From Deltaproteobacteria bacterium (GTDB lineage: Bacteria > Myxococcota_A > Polyangia > JAAYKL01): 6,774 nucleotides of DNA. Positions within the stretch are counted from its first letter, which is position 1. Every line of letters begins with the position of its first letter. The notes below the pieces were generated by a model. That model saw only the letters and a program-made list of their open reading frames with translations. It was not told the origin of the DNA and did not search any database. This document shows positions 1 through 5,008 of the stretch, one piece after another. The position numbers and the translations under genes are program-made. Location of the stretch: assembly GCA_011389755.1 (NCBI GenBank), contig JAABTR010000258.1, positions 1 through 6,774 on the forward strand, written 5' to 3'.

Positions 1-629
1 ACACAGGCGACGGCCGTCACGTGGGTGGAGACCACCCCGACATCGTGGGAGACGATGATCACCGTCATCCGCTTCGAGAGCCTGGCGAGGAGCTCGTACA
101 TATTGTGCCCCACCTCGGGATCCAGGCTCGCCGTGGGCTCGTCCAAAAACAAGATCTCCGGCTCGGTGACGATGGCCCTTGCGATCATCACTCTCTGGAG
201 CTGACCGCCCGAGAGCTGGCCGATCTGACGACTCTCCACGTCCACCAGCCCGACCCGCTCCAGGGCCCCGTGGGCGCGATCGCGATCGCTTTTGTCATAA
301 CGCCTGAGCATCCGTTCGCGCCTGAGCCTCCCGGTGAGCACCGCGTCCATGACGTTTATGGGGAAGGTCGCGTCGAAGTGGGCGAACTGGGGCACATACC
401 CCACCTTGCCCCGAGCCTTCGCCGGAGCCGCGTCGAGCACGCGGATGTCACCCTTGTCGGGGCGGAGCAACCCGAGCATCAGCTTGAGCAAGACGGTCTT
501 GCCGCCCCCGTTGGGCCCGATGATCCCCAAAAAAGCCTTGTGTCCCAGTTCGAAGGAGACGTCTTCGAGCACCAGCGTCGGTCCAAAGGACTTAGACACC
601 TTGTGGACCGCGATGACCGGCGTCGTCAT
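1..629 (-). CDS. Metal (Zn/Mn-type) ABC transporter ATP-binding protein, partial (C-terminus beyond left edge)
   Basis: This is the cytoplasmic ATPase subunit that would power uptake of a divalent metal, probably zinc, delivered by the lipoprotein encoded just upstream. The window holds 209 codons from the ATG at 629. The frame is open to base 1, so the C-terminus is missing. All core ABC motifs are visible: Walker A GPNGGGKT (residues 38-45), Q-loop VPQ (Q81), signature LSGGQ (139-143), Walker B ILFLDEP (159-165, with D163 and E164), D-loop SLD (168-170) and H-loop H195. The family normally runs to about 240-260 residues, so perhaps 30-50 are lost. The start overlaps the stop of the binding-protein gene as ATGA (626-629), which implies translational coupling; a weak GGAAGG lies about 11 bases upstream of the ATG. 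The ZnuC/MntB-like assignment rests on this neighbour and on the GYVPQ region; the ATPase alone does not fix the metal. Confidence 0.93.
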   Translation of the reverse strand, partial: MTTPVIAVHKVSKSFGPTLVLEDVSFELGHKAFLGIIGPNGGGKTVLLKLMLGLLRPDKGDIRVLDAAPAKARGKVGYVPQFAHFDATFPINVMDAVLTGRLRRERMLRRYDKSDRDRAHGALERVGLVDVESRQIGQLSGGQLQRVMIARAIVTEPEILFLDEPTASLDPEVGHNMYELLARLSKRMTVIIVSHDVGVVSTHVTAVAC

Positions 630-1492
630 TCGGACAGCGCCTTCCCGATGGCCTGGGCCGCGTGAACGATGGACGCCGACCAATCCTCGGCGAGGGGATC
701 GATCTCAACGAGCTTGGCGCCCACATCTTTTGCCACTGTCTGAGCGCTGCGAGTGGACGACTGCGGCTGCACGAACACGGTCGTGACCCCCGCTTCTCGC
801 GCCTCTTCGATGAGGTGCGCGAGCTCCGCCGGGCTCGGCTCCTTGTGGCCGTGCTCTATCTCTCTTTGAATGAGCCCGTAGTCGCGCGCCAGGTAACCCC
901 AGGCCGGATGAAACACGTAGAAATTCTTGCCGGCCACGCCTTCCAAAGCGGTCGTGACCTGCGCATCCACCCGATCGATCTCTTTTTCCAGCTGTCTCAG
1001 GTTCTCAGCGATGCGCTCTTTTTTTTCCGGCAGGACGTGTGCCAGGCCCGAGGCGATGTTGCGCGAGATGACTCTCATGCTCTTGGGTGAGACCCAGACG
1101 TGGGGATCACCTCCCAAGGCTTCGATGCCTTCGGAGGTGTCGTAGACCTTCATGCTTGGAGCCTGCTCCCGAAGCTTTCCGAGCCAGGTGCGCTCCACCG
1201 GAAAATTGGGGTGCCCGACCATGAAGTAGGCGCGCGCCTTATCCACGGCCATCATCTGCTGCATGGTGGGCTCGTAGGTCCCCGGGTGAGCCCCCGGCGG
1301 AACCATGATAACGACGTCCACGAGGTCTTCGGCGAGCCTCTCGATCACGGTACCCTGGGGCACCACCGAGGTCACCACCACCGGCTTGCCTTTATCTTTT
1401 TCGCTGCCCGAACCGGCGCCGCAGGCGCTGAGAAGCACCGCGAGAATCATCGTGGCGATGAGCACCGACCTGTCGATAGAGTCTTTCATCAT
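626..1492 (-). CDS. Metal ABC transporter substrate-binding lipoprotein (ZnuA/TroA family)
   Basis: This is the extracytoplasmic metal-binding component of a zinc or manganese uptake ABC transporter. From the ATG at 1492 it has 288 residues. An N-terminal hydrophobic signal ends in a lipobox, LSAC, with the lipidated cysteine at residue 24, so the mature protein is a membrane-anchored lipoprotein. Candidate metal ligands of the cluster A-I fold are H69 (PPGAHPGTYEP), H131 (GDPHVWVSP), H195 (FHPAWGYLARDYGL) and D265 (EIDPLA). A third histidine, where the Mn-specific PsaA group has glutamate, favours a zinc-type or TroA-like site. The long histidine-rich loop of E. coli ZnuA is absent. The reading frame can be extended to a TTG at 1501, but that codon overlaps the likely -10 box; ATG at 1492 or 1489 is preferred. 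No clear Shine-Dalgarno precedes any of them. The gene overlaps the downstream ATPase gene by ATGA. Confidence 0.93.
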   Translation of the reverse strand: MMKDSIDRSVLIATMILAVLLSACGAGSGSEKDKGKPVVVTSVVPQGTVIERLAEDLVDVVIMVPPGAHPGTYEPTMQQMMAVDKARAYFMVGHPNFPVERTWLGKLREQAPSMKVYDTSEGIEALGGDPHVWVSPKSMRVISRNIASGLAHVLPEKKERIAENLRQLEKEIDRVDAQVTTALEGVAGKNFYVFHPAWGYLARDYGLIQREIEHGHKEPSPAELAHLIEEAREAGVTTVFVQPQSSTRSAQTVAKDVGAKLVEIDPLAEDWSASIVHAAQAIGKALSE

Positions 1493-1500
1493 GGTGCGCA

Positions 1501-1529
1501 AAACTATCTACTGTCCGGCGCATCGTCAA
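1501..1529 (-). promoter_or_regulatory. Candidate sigma70-type promoter of the metal-uptake operon
   Basis: Read on the minus strand, TTGACG (1529-1524) resembles the -35 consensus. It is followed after exactly 17 bases by TAGTTT (1506-1501), a weak -10 matching at the three most conserved positions. Only eight bases separate the -10 from the ATG at 1492, so transcription would begin at or within a couple of bases of the start codon. This agrees with the absence of a Shine-Dalgarno sequence and suggests a leaderless or near-leaderless mRNA. The call is from consensus matching only. Confidence 0.4.
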
Positions 1530-1553
1530 GATTTCCGCAGACCCTATTGAAAT

Positions 1554-1570
1554 GCAGCGATAATCGCAGC
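1554..1570. promoter_or_regulatory. Near-perfect 17-bp palindrome, candidate operator of the metal-uptake operon
   Basis: The plus strand reads gcagcgataatcgcagc: a perfect 11-base core (gcgat-a-atcgc) with flanks matching at all but one position per arm. It sits directly after the stop codon of the 666-codon gene and about 25 bases upstream of the candidate -35 box. The core contains GATAATC, reminiscent of the GATAAT-type half sites used by Fur-family metal sensors (Fur, Zur, Mur). Such a regulator would make sense for this operon, but that link is inference. No T-tract follows on either strand, so it does not look like an intrinsic terminator. Confidence 0.35.
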
Positions 1571-3571
1571 TCATAGCTCGTCTTCGGGGTCGAGCATCAC
1601 CGGGTGGACCGCGCGGAAGAAGACCTGAGACATATCGGAGTCGGGTTTATTTAGACAGTTTACGAGGCAGCCCGCGCAGATATCGTCTGCGAACGCGTAC
1701 AGCGTCGGCACGACGGACATCAGGACCCGGTGGCGCTCCGACGGCGACAGGCGGCACGTGGCGTTCAGAGCCCGCGAGAGATCCCGCACGACCGACTCGG
1801 GATCCGACGGTTTTTTCTCGATCAGATGATCGGCGAAGACGACACCGATGGCGTAGGCCGCGTGGTCCAGCTCGTCGTCTCTGGGGCGATGCTCGCCAGG
1901 CAACATGTCAAACGCCGATCGCAGGGCCGAGCAAGAGGCCTCTGTCAGGTCGAGGTGCGCCATGTCCCGCCCCTTGGGCTTTTCGAGATTTTTAAAGAAC
2001 ATCATCTTGAGGTGCTGGCGCTCTTTGGGATCGCCGAACTGGTAGGTCGGCTCCTCCTCGACGCGCTCAATCGCCATGACCGACCGGGTGAGCATCACCT
2101 GCACCAGGGCGCTGTCTTCGAAGGAGCGCTCCACATCGTCGGCCATGGCCAGGCACAACGCGCCGAGGTCCTCCTCGTCGCGCCAGGCATGCCAGCGCGC
2201 CATGTGTGTCGCCATGGCGACGAGCCTCTTGGCGATGTTGTCCCGATCCAGCTGCTCGACGACATCCTCGAGCCAATCCAGCGTCGCCAGCTCTTCGGGG
2301 GATCTGTCCGCGAGCTGCGCCCCGAGTGGGCCGAGGTCACCGAGATCGAAAAACCAGGTGTCTTCGTATTCCGGCCTCGCGAGGAGCTGCTCGACCTGTT
2401 CGATGCTCACCGACTCGGCCGGCGTGCAGCACGGTTTTGTTCCCCAGCGAAACCCCCGCCCGATTCCATCGAACAGGGCCACCGCGCGGCGCGCCTCCTC
2501 GGGCACTCCTCGCTCCATGGCGCGGGTGCGTTCCACGCCCGCTTGGACCAGCTCCGCCGCTTCGTAAAGATCGACCTCCACGAAGTGGCATCCGAGCTGC
2601 TGCTTGGCCCGCTCCACGAACTCACCGACCTCGCCCGCCCCGCGCCGAGGATAGATAAACCCGTCCCGGACGTCTCCCCCGGCGCGTATGCACAGATCGG
2701 CGACGCTGTGAGTGCCGTCTTCGATGTCGAAGACGCCCAGGAGCACGAACCCTCCCTGGCCGTCGCAGTTGCTGACCAAGGCGTACCCGCTCGTCTCACT
2801 GGAATACCGACCGGGCTCGATCTGGCGGCTGCGGAGCTTGAGCAGGGTCGACTGAAAGACCCGGCTGCCTGAGCCGTTGACCTCGGCGTCCCTGAGCTTC
2901 TCGAGACAGGCGATTCCCTCGTCACTGGCCTCATCTATGAAGAAATCGAGTATCTGAGGGCGCAAAAAGTTGAGGCTGCTCCGCTGCAGCGACTCCTCGT
3001 AGGCCACGCGACACGAGGCGCCAATGCTCTTGCGAGCCGCTTCCAGCTTGCGCAAAAGCTCATCAGAGGGCTTCTCGTCGACGAGCGCTTCAAGGGCGGT
3101 GGCGATAGACTCTCCGATCTCGTCGCGCCCCTGCATGGTGAGCAGCTCAAACAGGGACAGCTCGGCCAGAGAGCCCATGCCGTCGGTACCCATCTCGCCG
3201 ACCAGCATATCCATCGCCTCGGGGTCTTCACTGGTGAGCACCATCGACGCCCAGAGCCGCTCCTTGGCATCGCGCTGAGCGTCCAGGGCAATATTCGTAA
3301 GACGACGCTTTTGCCGACCTATCCCGAGCTGCCCCATGACCGCCAAAAAGAGCGGCCCGTCGCGCTCAGGCAGACGACTCCCGTGGAGTCTGTCCACCAC
3401 AACCCGGCGGGCGGCGGTCAGTTCGACGGCCTTGAGGCGCTGCGCTAACTCTGCTTCGTTGACGGGTGGATGTAAGAAAAGACCCTCTATTATTCCGCGT
3501 GTCTCCTCTTCATCTCGCACCGACCGACGCGCCATTTCGCTACCTGTTCCTCTTTTTCCCCTTGTCAACAT
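1571..3571 (-). CDS. Hypothetical protein, 666 residues, mostly helical, with a C-terminal cysteine cluster
   Basis: I do not recognise this protein. It is acidic, has no signal peptide or membrane segment, and looks cytoplasmic. Residues about 20-255 are amphipathic helices, possibly HEAT-like repeats. Residues about 262-340 look like a mixed alpha/beta domain with a strand-rich part (GYALVSNCDGQGGFVLLGVF). The remainder is again helical. Near the C-terminus C632, C635 and C639 form CxxCxxxC, and a CC pair occurs at 381-382; these could bind a metal, but no known zinc-finger pattern is complete. The ATG at 3571 has a strong AGAGGAG four bases upstream. An alternative ATG at 3535 (residue 13) also has a usable AGG seven bases upstream. 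The gene precedes the metal-uptake operon in the same direction with a 78-base gap and is divergent from mutY. A long plus-strand frame inside it was judged a shadow. The gene call is firm; the function is unknown. Confidence 0.85.
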   Translation of the reverse strand: MLTRGKRGTGSEMARRSVRDEEETRGIIEGLFLHPPVNEAELAQRLKAVELTAARRVVVDRLHGSRLPERDGPLFLAVMGQLGIGRQKRRLTNIALDAQRDAKERLWASMVLTSEDPEAMDMLVGEMGTDGMGSLAELSLFELLTMQGRDEIGESIATALEALVDEKPSDELLRKLEAARKSIGASCRVAYEESLQRSSLNFLRPQILDFFIDEASDEGIACLEKLRDAEVNGSGSRVFQSTLLKLRSRQIEPGRYSSETSGYALVSNCDGQGGFVLLGVFDIEDGTHSVADLCIRAGGDVRDGFIYPRRGAGEVGEFVERAKQQLGCHFVEVDLYEAAELVQAGVERTRAMERGVPEEARRAVALFDGIGRGFRWGTKPCCTPAESVSIEQVEQLLARPEYEDTWFFDLGDLGPLGAQLADRSPEELATLDWLEDVVEQLDRDNIAKRLVAMATHMARWHAWRDEEDLGALCLAMADDVERSFEDSALVQVMLTRSVMAIERVEEEPTYQFGDPKERQHLKMMFFKNLEKPKGRDMAHLDLTEASCSALRSAFDMLPGEHRPRDDELDHAAYAIGVVFADHLIEKKPSDPESVVRDLSRALNATCRLSPSERHRVLMSVVPTLYAFADDICAGCLVNCLNKPDSDMSQVFFRAVHPVMLDPEDEL

Positions 3572-3575
3572 GGGG

Positions 3576-3582
3576 CTCCTCT
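3576..3582 (-). promoter_or_regulatory. Ribosome binding site of the 666-codon gene
   Basis: On the minus strand AGAGGAG lies four bases before the ATG at 3571. It is a strong Shine-Dalgarno match at slightly short spacing and supports that ATG over the one at 3535. About ten bases further upstream TAAAGT resembles a -10 box, but no matching -35 was found. Confidence 0.6.
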
Positions 3583-3792
3583 AACTTTACTCAAGCTTAC
3601 CGCGACTTCCCCGGATGGCCAGCGCCGCCTCGAATAAACGCGCCCAACGATGCTTCCGTTGTTCGTCGTCTGTCGGTTCGCCCCCCGAAACAAAGCCGGT
3701 CTCGCCCAAAATAGAAAAACGCTCGTTCGTGGCGTGTGTCCCCAAAAAACGTTCTCGTGCGCAGGTCCCAAACCCACCCCCCTTGCAAACGA

Positions 3793-3820
3793 TTTTTATG
3801 CGATGGCGAAATCATATAGT
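3793..3820 (+). promoter_or_regulatory. Possible promoter of the mutY-hrpB operon
   Basis: TATAGT (3815-3820) matches five of six -10 positions. A poor -35, TTTTTA (3793-3798), lies 16 bases upstream. Transcription would start near 3827, leaving a leader of about 85 bases before the mutY ATG and placing the Shine-Dalgarno at 3851-3858 inside the leader. The -35 is weak, so an activator or a different promoter remains possible. Confidence 0.3.
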
Positions 3821-3850
3821 CATCTTCATCCGGTTTGTCGACCCTGGCTG

Positions 3851-3858
3851 AAAAGGAG
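3851..3858 (+). promoter_or_regulatory. Strong Shine-Dalgarno not aligned with the mutY frame
   Basis: AAAAGGAG is the best ribosome binding site upstream of mutY. It is correctly spaced, six bases, from the GTG at 3865. That GTG is out of frame with mutY. The in-frame ATG at 3914 is 55 bases further on and has no comparable site. Confidence 0.5.
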
Positions 3859-3864
3859 CCGCCC

Positions 3865-3948
3865 GTGTCGCCGATTGACACCCGAGCCGGGGCCACATAC
3901 ACCCAAAAGTGCGATGAAGTCCTTCCGGCAGCCCCGATTGACCACTGA
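3865..3948 (+). CDS. Possible 27-codon upstream ORF overlapping the mutY start (or frameshifted mutY N-terminus)
   Basis: The GTG at 3865 follows AAAAGGAG by six bases and opens a 27-codon frame that ends with TGA at 3946-3948, 35 bases inside mutY. The predicted peptide begins VSPIDTRAGATYTQ and has no recognisable motif. There are two readings. It may be a short leader frame whose translation influences initiation at the mutY ATG. Or the true mutY start may be this GTG, with a one-base excess in the AAAA run at 3905-3908: removing one A would join the peptide smoothly to the MutY frame just before its ATG. The sequence alone cannot decide between these. Confidence 0.25.
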   Translation: MSPIDTRAGATYTQKCDEVLPAAPIDH

Positions 3949-5008
3949 AACTCTGCTTCGGTGGTACGATCTCAACAAAAAGAGTCTACCTTGGCGCGGC
4001 ACAATGGACCCCTACCGCGTCTGGCTCGGTGAAGTGATGAGCCAGCAGACCACTTTGAAGGTGGTCGTTCCCCGCTACCGGGTTTTTCTAAACCGCTTAA
4101 AGGATGTAAAAGCGCTGGCTCACTGTCCCGAAGAGGAGCTGCGCAGGCTGTGGTCGGGGCTCGGCTACTATGCCCGGGCGAGGAATCTCAAAAAGGGCGC
4201 CGCGTACATCGTCGAAGAGCTCGCGGGTCAATTCCCTTCGAGTCACGAACAGTGGCGGCGGGTTCCCGGTGTCGGCCCGTACACGGCGGCTGCGGTGTCG
4301 AGCATCTGCAACCGCGAGCCGGTGGCCTGTGTGGACGGCAACGTGATCCGCGTCATCAGCCGGCTGGCGTCGCGCTGCAAAGATGTCTGGACCACCTCGG
4401 GACAAGAGGCGATCCGAGGCCTGGCTCAGGCACTTGTGGAGACGACGGCGCGCCCAGGCGACGCGAACCAGGCGCTCATGGAGCTCGGCCAAACGGCGTG
4501 TCAAAAGTCGAGCCCGACCTGCCCTTCGTGTCCCTTGCAAGAAAGCTGCGCGGCGTTCGAGTCGGGCGTCGTCGAGCAGTGCCCGCCGCCCAGACCCAGG
4601 CCCCAAAGCACGCCGGTCGATTTGACCGTCGTCGTCTTCCTGCGCTGGGATGGGGCAGCCGTCGCCATCGGCCGCCGAGAAGGGCGTTTTCTCAGGGCGT
4701 TGCCCGGATTTGCCCTGCACGAGAAGTTCCCGTTCGGCGGAGCGCCCTCCAAGCTCGTGCGCTACCGCCGGGCCGCGGGCTCTTTTCGCCACACCATCAC
4801 GCGGCACCGCATCACCGCGAGTTGCATCCTCGGGGAGCTGACCCCGCATGCGAAAAAAGCCGGTGAGCCGGAGCTGACCGCTTCGCTCGGGCTGGAGCGC
4901 GTCCAGTGGATCCCCGTCGAAGACATCGCCTCGAGCCTCGGCTCATCTCTCGACACCAAAGCCTGGAGACACTGCCTGGGCGCCTTCGCAGAGCTTCACA
5001 AGCGATGA
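3914..5008 (+). CDS. mutY: A/G-specific adenine DNA glycosylase MutY
   Basis: MutY removes adenine mispaired with 8-oxoguanine in base excision repair, preventing G:C to T:A mutations. From the ATG at 3914 it has 364 residues, close to the usual 350 or so. The N-terminal helix-hairpin-helix glycosylase domain holds the catalytic glutamate E40 (VWLGEVMSQQT), the WSGLGYYARARNL signature (80-92), the hairpin VPGVGPYTAAAV (117-128) and the catalytic aspartate D141 (VDGNVIRV). The 4Fe-4S cluster ligands are C196, C203, C206 and C212 in the spacing C-X6-C-X2-C-X5-C. Residues about 235-355 form the NUDIX-like 8-oxoguanine-sensing domain, rather divergent: the E. coli FRHTFSH loop appears here as FRHTITRH (291-298). 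The ATG is chosen because homology to E. coli MutY begins just after it; it lacks a good ribosome binding site, and the better site upstream reads out of frame. The stop overlaps the next gene as ATGA. Confidence 0.96.
   Translation: MKSFRQPRLTTETLLRWYDLNKKSLPWRGTMDPYRVWLGEVMSQQTTLKVVVPRYRVFLNRLKDVKALAHCPEEELRRLWSGLGYYARARNLKKGAAYIVEELAGQFPSSHEQWRRVPGVGPYTAAAVSSICNREPVACVDGNVIRVISRLASRCKDVWTTSGQEAIRGLAQALVETTARPGDANQALMELGQTACQKSSPTCPSCPLQESCAAFESGVVEQCPPPRPRPQSTPVDLTVVVFLRWDGAAVAIGRREGRFLRALPGFALHEKFPFGGAPSKLVRYRRAAGSFRHTITRHRITASCILGELTPHAKKAGEPELTASLGLERVQWIPVEDIASSLGSSLDTKAWRHCLGAFAELHKR

Larger units (their letters stand above)
3572..3913. other. Divergent intergenic region between the 666-codon gene and mutY
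   Basis: About 340 bases with no convincing full-length gene. It is more AT-rich and homopolymer-rich than its surroundings. The left end carries the ribosome binding site of the minus-strand gene, and the right end a possible promoter and Shine-Dalgarno for the plus-strand operon. An imperfect direct duplication of about 25-28 bases is visible at 3715-3742 and 3745-3769: both copies start with aaaaacg, continue with a TCGT-containing stretch and end in gtccc. Frames that cross the region on either strand (open from 3650 on plus, 3902 to 3597 on minus) have no good start signals and no protein-like character. Confidence 0.6.

Noticed and set aside
276..289. Perfect 14-base palindrome made of two overlapping GCGATCGC motifs
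   Set aside because: It lies within the coding sequence of the ABC ATPase (encoding SDRDRA) and occurs once. It is best explained by Asp-Arg codon repetition, not a cyanobacterial-style HIP1 element or regulatory site.
21..665. Plus-strand open frame of 214 codons at the left edge
   Set aside because: It is the reverse complement of the ABC ATPase, whose full motif set on the minus strand is decisive.
1554..1570. Palindrome after the 666-codon gene as an intrinsic terminator
   Set aside because: Short arms with an AT core and no following T-run on either strand; an operator is a better reading.
1730..2872. Long plus-strand open frame (380 codons) antisense to the 666-codon gene
   Set aside because: Its product is rich in Arg, His, Pro and Gly in the manner of a shadow frame and has no domain or ribosome binding site. 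The minus-strand frame covers it fully and has good start signals.
3563..3568. TTGACA on the minus strand just inside the 666-codon gene as a promoter -35
   Set aside because: No acceptable -10 sequence lies at 16-18 bases downstream, and the position is inside the coding sequence.
3597..3902. Minus-strand open frame of 101 codons between mutY and the 666-codon gene
   Set aside because: No Shine-Dalgarno before its ATG, no recognisable motif, and it overlaps the likely promoter and leader of the plus-strand operon. A genuine small gene cannot be fully excluded.
3650..3913. N-terminal extension of MutY by 88 codons (start at 3650, or 52nd codon ATG at 3803)
   Set aside because: The extension has no resemblance to MutY, the starts lack ribosome binding sites, and the stretch has intergenic base composition. 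Homology begins just after the ATG at 3914.
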